Below, one piece after another: positions 8,714 through 16,879 of a stretch of DNA of 41,609 nucleotides. Below the pieces are notes generated by a model that worked only from the letters and a program-made list of their open reading frames with translations, had not been told where the DNA came from and did no database searches. The stretch covers positions 1-41,609 of the forward strand of contig JAOAIU010000056.1 in the NCBI GenBank assembly GCA_026414545.1, in the 5' to 3' direction. Numbering within the stretch: the stretch's first letter is position 1; each line of letters starts with the position of its first letter. Both the position numbers and the translations under genes were made by a program. This DNA is from Candidatus Saccharicenans sp. Lineage in GTDB: Bacteria; Acidobacteriota; Aminicenantia; Aminicenantales; Saccharicenantaceae.

Positions 8714-8903
8714 GGCGGTCTCCTTGGATCAGACTTATTCTTCTCTCTATGTTATTTAACTCCCAACCAATTTTCAAAAAAATTTTTTGATAGTCGAGTT
8801 TAAGAGAAGAGCCGCAAGGCAATGTCACCGTCTAAAATCAATTCGCCAGAAAATAAGGACCTGCTTCTGAGCTGGCCTGGCTGCTTCGTTATCAATAATC
8901 AGA

Positions 8904-8932
8904 TTGAGAGAAGCCGGGCAACCGATTATACT
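8904..8932 (+). promoter_or_regulatory. Promoter placing transcription start at the sialidase-like ATG
   Basis: A -35 box TTGAGA (8904-8909) and a -10 box TATACT (8927-8932) are 17 bases apart, each one mismatch from consensus. The expected transcription start falls at about 8939, the first base of an in-frame ATG that has no ribosome binding site, so the mRNA may be leaderless. Confidence 0.55.
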
Positions 8933-8938
8933 TGGCTT

Positions 8939-10240
8939 ATGTTGAAAAAAGTTTGTCCAACCTTATTCCTCAGATTAATAATAATAGCCATCCTTATAAA
9001 GGGACACCTTCTTTGTCTTTCTGGAGTCGACAGAAATCTATCTAAGCCTGATCTTCTGGAATACTCTCGAGTGAGCTGGCTGGCTCTGGATAAATTGGAA
9101 GAAACCCAAAGAAAGCCACAAAAAATCCCGTATTCCATTCCGGTAATTGACCTGGCAGGAAGGCCTGAGCTCCAGGTCGTGGTTGAACGCGATCCGGAAC
9201 ATTATCTCGGACATCCGACGACCTGCCTACTGGAGGACGGCAAGACGATCCTCTGCGTCTATCCTCAGGGTCACGGGCAAGGACCGATAATATATAAGAA
9301 GAGCGTTGACGGCGGACTGACCTGGAGCGAGAGACTGCCAACGCCGGCTTCCTGGCAGACGAGCAAGGAAACCCCCACCATACACAGGGTGGTAAATGCC
9401 GCTGGTTGGCGCCGGCTGATTCTCTGGTCGGGGCTGTACCCGGCCCGGCTAGCCATATCAGAGGATGATGGAAAGACCTGGGGCGAGCTAAAGCCAGCCG
9501 GAGACTGGGGCGGAATCGTGGTGATGAGCAGCCTCATCCCATTGCGGACGGGCCCGGGCCATTACCTGGCCATGTTTCACGACGACGGCCGGTATTTTTC
9601 TAATTCCTCAAAACAGACCAACCCCCCCACTTTTACCCTGTATAAGACATTTTCAAGAGACGGCGGCCTGACCTGGTCGTTTCCCGAGCCCATCTGGGAA
9701 GGCCAGGAGATACACCTTTGCGAACCTGGCCTGGTCAGGTCCCCGGACGGGAAGAAGCTGGCTGCCCTGCTCCGTGAAAATCGGCGAGTGGCCAATTCTC
9801 AGGTTATCTTCTCGATTGATGAGGGGAAAACCTGGAGTGCTCCCAGCTCTCTTCCGGCGGCTCTGACCGGCGACCGGCACGTGGCCAAGTACTTGCCCGA
9901 CGGCCGCCTTCTGGTGGTCTTCAGGGACATGACTGAAGGGTCGCCGACCTGGGGCGATTGGGTTGGCTGGATCGGGAGGTTTGAAGACCTGGAAAAAGGC
10001 ACTGAGGGCCGCTTCCGGGTGAGGTTCATGGATAATCACCAAGACGGGGACTGCGGTTATGCCGGCCTGGAAATCCTGCCCGACGGAACAATCGTCACCG
10101 TGAGTTATGGCCACTGGGTTGAAGGGCACCCGCCCTTTATAGTTTGCGTAAGAATAAGTGCCAAAGAACTTGGTAGGCTACCAAAAGTTGAGGCCGGCCG
10201 CATTAAAGATATCGACCATTCCTACCTTCTTGAGCGATGA
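8939..10240 (+). CDS. Secreted sialidase-like BNR/Asp-box protein
   Basis: About 433 residues from the ATG at 8939. The frame is open back to an ATG at 8822, but those 39 extra residues look non-coding, whereas 8939 begins a normal signal peptide (lysines, then a long hydrophobic run) and sits where a good promoter would start transcription. Four Asp boxes are visible, of the form SxDxGxTW: VDGGLTW, EDDGKTW, RDGGLTW and DEGKTW. These are spaced along a six-bladed beta-propeller typical of sialidases. The N-terminal FRIP motif of classical sialidases is not evident, so the substrate may be another acidic or neutral glycan. It should be periplasmic or secreted. It diverges from the cytoplasmic Gfo/Idh gene. 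Confidence 0.8.
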   Translation: MLKKVCPTLFLRLIIIAILIKGHLLCLSGVDRNLSKPDLLEYSRVSWLALDKLEETQRKPQKIPYSIPVIDLAGRPELQVVVERDPEHYLGHPTTCLLEDGKTILCVYPQGHGQGPIIYKKSVDGGLTWSERLPTPASWQTSKETPTIHRVVNAAGWRRLILWSGLYPARLAISEDDGKTWGELKPAGDWGGIVVMSSLIPLRTGPGHYLAMFHDDGRYFSNSSKQTNPPTFTLYKTFSRDGGLTWSFPEPIWEGQEIHLCEPGLVRSPDGKKLAALLRENRRVANSQVIFSIDEGKTWSAPSSLPAALTGDRHVAKYLPDGRLLVVFRDMTEGSPTWGDWVGWIGRFEDLEKGTEGRFRVRFMDNHQDGDCGYAGLEILPDGTIVTVSYGHWVEGHPPFIVCVRISAKELGRLPKVEAGRIKDIDHSYLLER

Positions 10241-10587
10241 TTCTCACTCATCCGTCGATTCTTAGAAACCGGGCTTTTGAGCCTGAATGGTGACGATGTT
10301 CGGGCCACAGAGAACTATAAACAAGCAAAAGATATCATGACCGGGTAAAATCATCTTAAAGATGCACGGCTATCACTTCACCGTTTTGAAGCACCATTTT
10401 AATTTTTCCTAATTCTTGTCTGGTTTTATGGTAAAAAAGTTATATAATAATCAAAATTTATAAAAGAGTCTGGATGTATAAAGATACGGTGAGACAAGCC
10501 AGAAGCTGAAGGGCTGGATTTTCTTGCCTTACCCGGAAAATCCAGAGGGGGCTGAGCCTATTCCAACCCAGAAAGGGAGGTATTTCT
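10241..10587. other. 347-base intergenic region upstream of the methyltransferase gene
   Basis: No gene is seen. The region includes a small inverted repeat CATCTT-A-AAGATG (10352-10364), an AT-rich stretch with TATAAT at 10443-10448 but no -35 box at normal spacing, and a strong hairpin at 10514-10545 in the presumed leader of the next gene. Confidence 0.45.
10514..10545 (+). other. Perfect 10-bp hairpin in the methyltransferase leader
   Basis: CTGGATTTTC (10514-10523) pairs exactly with GAAAATCCAG (10536-10545) around a 12-base loop. It ends about 42 bases before the start codon and is not followed by a T run, so it is not a terminator. It may influence stability or translation of the leader. 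No known riboswitch was recognised. Confidence 0.45.
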
Positions 10588-11355
10588 ATGAGCAAGAAAC
10601 AATGGTATGAAAAATTGTTTGATAATTATGCCACCAAATACGACCAGGAACCCTACACCCGGGGCACGGCTGGCGAGTGTGATTCTATCGAAAAGGAAAT
10701 CAACTTTGATAAGAGTCTGAAGATCCTGGATGTGGGCTGTGGTACAGGAAGACATGCCATAGAACTGGCCAGGCGAGGCTATTCGGTTACCGGAATTGAC
10801 CTGTCGGAGTCGATGCTCCGGAGAGCCCGGGAAAAAGCCAGAAAAGATAATGTACAGGTAAATTTCATCCAGGGGGATGCCCGGGCGCTGCCCTTCGAGG
10901 GTGAATTTGACCTGGCCATCATGCTGTGCGAGGGCGGTTTTTCGCTGATGGAAACCGACGAGATGAACTTTGAAATCCTGAGGAGTGTGACCAGGGCGCT
11001 AAAACCCCGAAGAAAGTTCATCTTCACCGCTCTTAACGGGCTTTTTCCGTTATTCCACTCGGTGAAAGAATTCCTGGAAACCCGGCGGGGAGAAAACAGG
11101 GCAGTTTTCGGGGGACACACCTTCGACCTGATGACCTTCAGAGACCATAGCCATCTGACTCTGGAAGACGATGACGGTCAACCGATAGAACTGGAGGTCA
11201 ACGAGAGGTATTACGTCCCCAGTGAAATCACCTGGCTGCTGAAATCGCTCGGCTATTCAAAGGTGGAAATTTTTGGCGCTCGCCTCGGAGCCTACTCCCG
11301 GGAAGACAGTCTTACCACCGAAGATTTTGAAATGCTGGTCATCGCTGAAAAGTAA
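10588..11355 (+). CDS. Class I SAM-dependent methyltransferase
   Basis: A 255-residue cytoplasmic protein with the Rossmann-fold methyltransferase signature. Motif I is 'ILDVGCGTG' near residue 45, the acidic end of strand 2 is 'VTGIDLS' near 66, and motif II/III is 'GDARALPFEGEFDLAIML', as in the methyltransferase 11/25 families. The N-terminus ('YEKLFDNYATKYD') is common in small-molecule methyltransferases. GGGAGGT immediately upstream secures the start. The gene stands alone, with a structured leader, between the sialidase-like gene and a convergent HEAT-repeat gene, so context does not identify the substrate. Confidence 0.88.
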   Translation: MSKKQWYEKLFDNYATKYDQEPYTRGTAGECDSIEKEINFDKSLKILDVGCGTGRHAIELARRGYSVTGIDLSESMLRRAREKARKDNVQVNFIQGDARALPFEGEFDLAIMLCEGGFSLMETDEMNFEILRSVTRALKPRRKFIFTALNGLFPLFHSVKEFLETRRGENRAVFGGHTFDLMTFRDHSHLTLEDDDGQPIELEVNERYYVPSEITWLLKSLGYSKVEIFGARLGAYSREDSLTTEDFEMLVIAEK

Positions 11356-11373
11356 CTTAAACTATTTTAAGTT
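11354..11373 (+). terminator. AT-rich hairpin at the methyltransferase stop codon
   Basis: AACTTAAA (11354-11361) and TTTAAGTT (11366-11373) form a perfect 8-bp stem with a 4-base loop starting inside the TAA stop codon. The stem is all weak pairs except one and no T run follows, so termination activity is doubtful. Confidence 0.25.
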
Positions 11374-11582
11374 GGGCAATAGTATCAGGGTGACCATGGC
11401 CAACGGGAACAATGTATCCCTGGCCTGATGCCAGTAGTTAACAGCAGAATTTCTTACAGACAGGAGCAAACGGAAGGCTCCCTCTTCAGGCTAATCTGAT
11501 TTAACAGAAGGCAAGCGAAAAAATTGTATCTTCATGCAAAATAGATAAATTTGATTTAGCTGCTTTATCCCGGCCTGGGGTG

Positions 11583-13670
11583 TTAATTCTGGCGGTTCAG
11601 GCGCTGGGAAATCTTTTCCAGGGCGGTGCGGGCTTCAAGTCCAACTTCAGGGTCACCGACCAGCACCCGGCAGAATTCCAGGGCAGGCTGGCAGGGAAAA
11701 TCCGGGAACACCGAGAGGACCAGTTTTTTCTCTTCAGCCCGCGAACACAGGGCATATATTTCTTTCAAAGATTCAACCACAGCTTCGGGTCGGCGGTACT
11801 TTTCAGAGGCAGTCAGCCTGACCAGACCCCTGATGGCCAGGACCTTTTCTCTGAGGTCCAAGGAAGTCCGGGCTATTTCCAACAGGTCATCCCTGGCTTC
11901 CACTTCCGGCCAATCGCAGAGTGCCCTTATGGCTGCTTCCCTTATGGTCAGGTTTTGAGATTTAGCCTGATTTCTCAGCACCGGCAGTGAATTTCTCTCC
12001 CCGATTTTTCCGATTATGGTTATCAGAATTGCCTGCCTTCCTGGATCTGTTTCCTTTCCGAGCAAGTTGCGGAAATATGCGGAACGGGCTTCCGGGCGGG
12101 CGCTCTGCCTAGCCCAGGCAGCCATTATTCCGGCCAGTTCATCGCGAAACGCTTCATCCTCGGTGAGGAAAGCCACCTTCAGCAAGTCTTCGGCCAGACC
12201 GATATCACCAAAAGCCCGCAGACCACGCGAAACGAGGGCTAAATCTGCCGAAGGATTGGCCGCTTCTTTCAGGAAATATTCCCGGCTTTCTCTGATGTTT
12301 CTTTCACAGGCAGCCAGCAGAAGTTCGTTGCGAATTGATGGTTCGGGGCTTGATGATAGCTGCTCCAGAATCTTATCATCGACCGATTTTCCCCTGAGGG
12401 CCAGCAGGCTTTCCCGCGCAGCATTCTTTTCTTGGCCCCGGCTGGACGCGGACTTCCGTACCAGAAACTCCACCAGTGAATCATCGCCGATTTTGCCCAG
12501 GCTGATCAGAGCCTCGGTTCTGGCCTCAAGCCAAAGCGATTTTTCCGCCAGATTTACCAGAAACTGTCTGGCCGCAGTAACTGGATAATAAGACAGGGCG
12601 GCAGCTACCTGTACCTCCAGGCTACCGGGGAGGCCGGAAAAAAGTCCGAGGTACTCGGCGATTTTATTCTGGGGAATTAGCCGCGGAATGAGCCCGATGG
12701 CCGCCTGCCCGGCTATCTCATCCCCGCTCTTTAAGGCGAGCCGAAGTTCTCGGTCGTAATTTTCTCCGGCAGCCATGATTTTCAGTTTCCAGGCGGCCAG
12801 TTTCTGCACCGGAGTTAACCTGGCCTTGAGCAGAAGGTCGGAGATAGCCGCAGCTGGCCCTTGGTTCTTGTTATTAATTTCACTATCAGCAATCCTCAGA
12901 AGGGCGTCAACCGCTCTGAACCTCAGGCTTTCATCGCCAGATTTAAGGTAGTCCGATAGAACCCGGATGGCTCCTTCTCCGCCGATGTTGCCAAGGGCTT
13001 CTATCGCATTGTAAACAACCTGAGGTGCAAGATTTCTTCTGAGCAGTTTTTCGAGAGGTGGAACCGCCGCTTTCGCTCTCCTGTGTCCGAGACTGCTGAC
13101 AATCCCGGGAATGACTGCCGCCGGTGCTTTATCCAGAGCCTCAATCAGGACATTATCCGCCTCCTCACCCGGAATTCTCTCAAGCACATAGCGAGCCGGG
13201 TCCGATTTTTCGGGTTCGAGCAACTGGGAAGCCAGAACTCTGGCTGCCTCATGGCCGGCGATCCAGCTCAGCGGCTTGCTCAGTGCGATTCTGGCGTCCC
13301 GGCTGACCTCTGAGGTAAAAAACTGAAGCAACCTTTTCTCGGCAGCTACCCTTTTCCCCGGATTATCCTTCAGAGAGAAGATGATTCTTTCCAGTTCCAG
13401 CGCCGGCCCCTCTCCCTGGCTGTGGTCGAATTTTTCCAGCGCCCTCAAAACTTGTTCCAGCCTGGCCAGGTCATCGTCGGCGAAAGCAGCCTGAAGGCTC
13501 AGAACATTAGAAAAAGACCGGGCTGGAAGAATCAGGATAAAAGAAACTAGAATAAAGATAAAACAGGCCAGGCCTTTCCCAATAAAACTTTGATTAAACC
13601 GGGGCCGATCACCGTTCGGGCTTTCTTTTTTTCTCCTCCCATCCGGACAGACTGGGTGAGAACCACCCAA
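11583..13670 (-). CDS. Exported HEAT-repeat protein
   Basis: The frame is open to an ATG at 13838, but translation probably starts at the TTG at 13670. AAGGAGG stands six bases before that TTG, and a -10 box with a palindromic operator lies at 13707-13732, inside what would otherwise be coding sequence. From there the protein has about 695 residues. A hydrophobic export signal ('FIFILVSFILILPARS') occurs near residues 32-50. The rest is a chain of HEAT/PBS-lyase-like helical repeats with recurring patterns such as 'ALGNIGGEGAIRVL', 'SLGKIGDDSLVEFL' and 'IIGKIGERNSLPVL'. Such repeats make a curved protein-binding surface; the partner is unknown. With the downstream start, the upstream Gfo/Idh gene is about 180 bases away, so the HEAT gene is probably its own transcription unit. 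Confidence 0.8.
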   Translation of the reverse strand: MGGSHPVCPDGRRKKESPNGDRPRFNQSFIGKGLACFIFILVSFILILPARSFSNVLSLQAAFADDDLARLEQVLRALEKFDHSQGEGPALELERIIFSLKDNPGKRVAAEKRLLQFFTSEVSRDARIALSKPLSWIAGHEAARVLASQLLEPEKSDPARYVLERIPGEEADNVLIEALDKAPAAVIPGIVSSLGHRRAKAAVPPLEKLLRRNLAPQVVYNAIEALGNIGGEGAIRVLSDYLKSGDESLRFRAVDALLRIADSEINNKNQGPAAAISDLLLKARLTPVQKLAAWKLKIMAAGENYDRELRLALKSGDEIAGQAAIGLIPRLIPQNKIAEYLGLFSGLPGSLEVQVAAALSYYPVTAARQFLVNLAEKSLWLEARTEALISLGKIGDDSLVEFLVRKSASSRGQEKNAARESLLALRGKSVDDKILEQLSSSPEPSIRNELLLAACERNIRESREYFLKEAANPSADLALVSRGLRAFGDIGLAEDLLKVAFLTEDEAFRDELAGIMAAWARQSARPEARSAYFRNLLGKETDPGRQAILITIIGKIGERNSLPVLRNQAKSQNLTIREAAIRALCDWPEVEARDDLLEIARTSLDLREKVLAIRGLVRLTASEKYRRPEAVVESLKEIYALCSRAEEKKLVLSVFPDFPCQPALEFCRVLVGDPEVGLEARTALEKISQRLNRQN

Positions 13671-13706
13671 GTTTGTCCTCCTTTCCGGCTTAAAATCAAG
13701 GCCAAT

Positions 13707-13732
13707 ATTATATGAATGGTCATTCATATGTT
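13707..13732 (-). promoter_or_regulatory. Palindromic operator overlapping a -10 box, copy 2
   Basis: On the minus strand this element matches the one at 6157-6182 at 24 of 26 positions. The palindrome core is 13710-13729 and TATAAT occupies 13712 to 13707. Transcription would begin near 13700 and give a leader of about 30 bases holding AAGGAGG before the TTG at 13670. The palindrome fills the space between -10 and -35, a position where a bound regulator would control the promoter. No good -35 box is seen. Confidence 0.65.
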
Positions 13733-13851
13733 GACGCCCATCCGTTTTCTGGTTTGGGGCCGGAGTTAAGATATCTTCCTCAAGCCCGTTTCTTCTCTCG
13801 CCCGGTATCAAGGTCTTCTTTTCAGTTATTCTTCTCATGTTGTTCTCCCCT

Positions 13852-15174
13852 TCACTCCGGCAGTACCCAGGGCTTACGGTAAGAACGGCGGAGCAACCTC
13901 TCGGCTTCCGGGTCGCCTATTATTTTCTCGTTGGCCGGATCCCATTTTATCTTCCGGCCCACGGTCATCGAAATCATGGCCAGGTGGCCGACGCTGGCTG
14001 AACGATGGGCCACTTCAGCCGGGGTAATCGTCTCCTTACGGCTCCGTACACAGTCGAGGAAATTCTGATAATGGTCGCGGCTCTTATAAAGCCTTATTTC
14101 TTCCGGTCCGATGACTTCGTTCTTGAGTGAGGTTGGCTCACTCTCAAACTGGCCACGGTTTACCCAGACCCAGCCTTTTTCACCAATCCATTTGGTACCA
14201 TCCCAGATTTGAGGATAGCCTCCAGCCACGATCATCGGGGTCCCGTCGGCGTACCTGGCTTCCACCCAGTAACGCACCGGGCTGTTGTAAACCCCACCCA
14301 CCGGGTACTCGCCGCGCGCTTCAATCTCTACGGGACCGGTCCGATCCCAGCCCATTCCCCAGTGGGCGATGTCCACATGATGTCCCACCCAGTCGAGGAG
14401 CTGGCCCCCGCCGAAATCCATGTTCCAGCGCCAGTTCATGTGCACCCGAGATTGGCAGTAAGGCCAGTAGGGTGCCGGGCCCAGCCACAGCTCATAATCG
14501 AGCTCCGGCGGCGGCGGTTCAATCTTATCCCGGCCAAAGGTGCCGGCAAAGTCATAATGCCCTTCTGGAAGCCCAACCTCGATACGGATTACTTTACCGA
14601 TGCGCCCGTTGCGCACCAGCTCAGCTGCCCGGTGAAAATTTTCCACCGAGCGCTGCCAGCTGCCGGTCTGCCACACCCGGCCGTAACGTTCTATGGCTCT
14701 GACCAGGGCCCTGCCCTCAGCCAGGTCATGGGTCAGTGGCTTTTCTCCATAAATATCGTAGCCGGCCCGGGCGGCAGAGATGGACAGGAGAGCATGCCAG
14801 TGGTCGGGCACAGCTATCGAGACCGCATCTATATCCTTCCTCAGGAAAAGTTCTCGAAAATCTGTATAGGTCTTGCAGTCTTTGTTCCCATACTTCTTAT
14901 CAACGATTTCCTTGGCCTTTGCCAGGTGTTTTTTATCCACATCACAGACCGCCACCCACTGAACTTCGTCCTTACTCAGAAAAGATTCCATGTTGGGAAG
15001 GCCCATCATGCCAAAGCCAATTCCGGCCATGACAATCCGGTTTGAGGGCGACGGTCTCTTTCCCTGACCGAAGACCGAAGCAGGTACTATCGCCGGAAAA
15101 CCCAGGCCCAAGGCAGCCAGTGAAGCTGTCTTCAAAAAATTGCGTCGAGACATCCTCCCTTTTTTCTTGACCAT
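13852..15174 (-). CDS. Tat-exported Gfo/Idh/MocA family oxidoreductase
   Basis: A 440-residue oxidoreductase with a twin-arginine signal (SRRNFLKTASLAALG) at about residues 9-24 and a likely cleavage after 'VPASVFG'. The nucleotide loop is 'MAGIGFGMMG' near 49, the EKP motif is intact (GEKPLT, 143-148), and 'GGGQLLDWVGHHVDIAHW' marks the C-terminal active-site helix. GAGGTG before the ATG at 15174 fixes the start. Exported members of this group are thought to oxidise sugars or glycosides with a tightly held cofactor. It differs clearly from the exported homologue at 4405-5841, where the proline of EKP is missing. It diverges from a cytochrome c/outer-membrane barrel pair, which could receive its electrons (inference). 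Confidence 0.9.
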   Translation of the reverse strand: MVKKKGRMSRRNFLKTASLAALGLGFPAIVPASVFGQGKRPSPSNRIVMAGIGFGMMGLPNMESFLSKDEVQWVAVCDVDKKHLAKAKEIVDKKYGNKDCKTYTDFRELFLRKDIDAVSIAVPDHWHALLSISAARAGYDIYGEKPLTHDLAEGRALVRAIERYGRVWQTGSWQRSVENFHRAAELVRNGRIGKVIRIEVGLPEGHYDFAGTFGRDKIEPPPPELDYELWLGPAPYWPYCQSRVHMNWRWNMDFGGGQLLDWVGHHVDIAHWGMGWDRTGPVEIEARGEYPVGGVYNSPVRYWVEARYADGTPMIVAGGYPQIWDGTKWIGEKGWVWVNRGQFESEPTSLKNEVIGPEEIRLYKSRDHYQNFLDCVRSRKETITPAEVAHRSASVGHLAMISMTVGRKIKWDPANEKIIGDPEAERLLRRSYRKPWVLPE

Positions 15175-15426
15175 TGATTCACCTCATGTTGCCTGCATCT
15201 CTTCGTCATAAAGATTTCTAATCCTCTTTTAACTCAACTGCGGTGGGAAATCAAAACAAATTTTGCATGAAAATCTGCCGGTTCATAGGGTGCAGACCAA
15301 ACCACCGTGGCCTGTCCAGCCAACAAATACAGACGATAGTTTAACGGGAACATCTGACCAGTCTCTGGGTCTCCCCCTGGCCTTTTAATAGCCTTATTTT
15401 TCGCTCAGGCAAAATTATCTATTGCT

Positions 15427-15456
15427 TTGTCACCTTCATTATGGTATTGATATAAT
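15427..15456 (+). promoter_or_regulatory. Strong promoter immediately upstream of the cytochrome c gene
   Basis: TTGTCA (15427-15432) and TATAAT (15451-15456) are 18 bases apart. The -10 box ends only 14 bases before the ATG, so the leader would be about eight bases and the GGAGGG at 15461-15466 would lie at or partly before the 5' end of the RNA. Confidence 0.65.
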
Positions 15457-15470
15457 AAAGGGAGGGAATT

Positions 15471-16841
15471 ATGAATCGTCTTAGCCGCTATTCAGCCGTC
15501 TTGTTTCCACTGGTTCTGGCCGCTTCTCTGGGTCTGATTACCTCCGGCAGCCTGCAAAAAGCGGGCGACGAGGCTCTGGGAACCAGGAAATACGGCGATT
15601 ACCAGACCCCTTCTTTTTGTGGAATCCAGTGCCATAACGATATCTACCAGCAATGGAAACAGGCCATGATGTCCCAGGCCTATACCCATCATTGGGATGA
15701 AATCGAGTACTTCAAGCTGGCCGTGCCCCAGGCGGAGAAAGACTCGATGGTGGCCGGAGTAAAAGCCGGGTGCAACGGTTGCCACACGCCGCTGGCCTTC
15801 CTGGCCGGGGATGTCCCCCCTCCGCTTCCATCCAAAAACAGCCGGGCCAATGAATCAGTTTCCTGCGAAGTCTGCCACACCATCACCGGGTTCGCCGGCG
15901 ATGTTCCTCACAATTTCAACTGGATCTCCGAGCCGGGGAAGAACAAGTACGGGCCGCGCGAAGGCAAGATTTCCCCGGAACACAACATGGTTAAATCTGA
16001 ATTTCTTGGCACCGCAGAATTCTGCGGCACCTGCCACAATGAAAAGAGTCCCTACGGCGTGTGGGTCAAATCGACCCATCTCGAATGGAAGGAAGGACCT
16101 TATGCTAAGCAGGGTGTCAAATGCCACGATTGCCACATGACCTATGCCCCGGGGAAAAGCGCTTCCATGGGAAATAAGTACCCGGATGTCAGGTTGCACC
16201 TGTTCCATGGCGCCCATGACCCCGGCAAGGTAAGGGGAACCATCGAACTGCGCGTCAACCCCGACCTGAACGAAGCCGCCCCGGGTGATACGGTTAGATT
16301 CACCATTGCCCTTTTCAACCAGAAGACCGGACACAAGTTCCCCACGGGCTCGGTTGAAGACCGCATTGTCTGGATGCATGTAGAAGCCATAGATTCCAAA
16401 GGCAACCGCTACCACCTTCCGGTTGACAAAAAAGGCTTTGAGGGAGAGGAATACACCATAGCCGCCGATACCCTGGCCTATCAAGATATGGGCATCGCTC
16501 TTAATGACCCCAATTTCAAGGGGGTTCAGAGAGACGGGGTGCCGGTCGGCGACCGTATCTTCCGCATGGCTTATTTTGACCCGCAGGGTCGGATGACCAT
16601 CCAGCAGTGGAACACCAAATCCCAGGGGGTTGATTACCGGCTCGGGCCGCGGGAAACGAAGTTAGAAACCTGCACTTTCAGAATTCCTGACACTGTCCCT
16701 CCGGGACCGTTGACTGTAACCGCCGTTCTGAACTACCAGAAACTGGTCAAGCCGGTGGCGGACTTCCTAGGTGTCCCCCCCGACGAGTCAGAAATAATTG
16801 AGGTTAACAGGCATTCCACGACTATCAAGATAGTCGATTGA
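15471..16841 (+). CDS. Periplasmic multihaem cytochrome c with an unusual CX3CH site
   Basis: A 456-residue exported protein. After a signal segment (about 9-27), the haem domain resembles the cytochrome c554-type multihaem family ('CHNDIYQQWKQAMM' corresponds to its first site). Canonical motifs are CNGCH (101-105), CEVCH (132-136), CGTCH (185-189) and CHDCH (218-222). The first site reads C50-G-I-Q-C54-H55, with three residues between the cysteines instead of two; the codons are clear and in frame. The C-terminal half (about 240-450) has no haem motif and looks like beta-sandwich. GGAGGG precedes the start. The next gene, 38 bases on, is a one-haem outer-membrane barrel, so the two may form an electron route across the envelope. 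Confidence 0.87.
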   Translation: MNRLSRYSAVLFPLVLAASLGLITSGSLQKAGDEALGTRKYGDYQTPSFCGIQCHNDIYQQWKQAMMSQAYTHHWDEIEYFKLAVPQAEKDSMVAGVKAGCNGCHTPLAFLAGDVPPPLPSKNSRANESVSCEVCHTITGFAGDVPHNFNWISEPGKNKYGPREGKISPEHNMVKSEFLGTAEFCGTCHNEKSPYGVWVKSTHLEWKEGPYAKQGVKCHDCHMTYAPGKSASMGNKYPDVRLHLFHGAHDPGKVRGTIELRVNPDLNEAAPGDTVRFTIALFNQKTGHKFPTGSVEDRIVWMHVEAIDSKGNRYHLPVDKKGFEGEEYTIAADTLAYQDMGIALNDPNFKGVQRDGVPVGDRIFRMAYFDPQGRMTIQQWNTKSQGVDYRLGPRETKLETCTFRIPDTVPPGPLTVTAVLNYQKLVKPVADFLGVPPDESEIIEVNRHSTTIKIVD

Positions 16842-16879
16842 TAGGTCCTAAAAACTAATCGGCCCGCAAGGAGGTGGCG

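Noticed and set aside
10441-10587. Known riboswitch upstream of the methyltransferase gene
   Set aside because: Compared by eye with SAM, fluoride, glycine, cyclic-di-GMP and ZTP consensus features; none fits.
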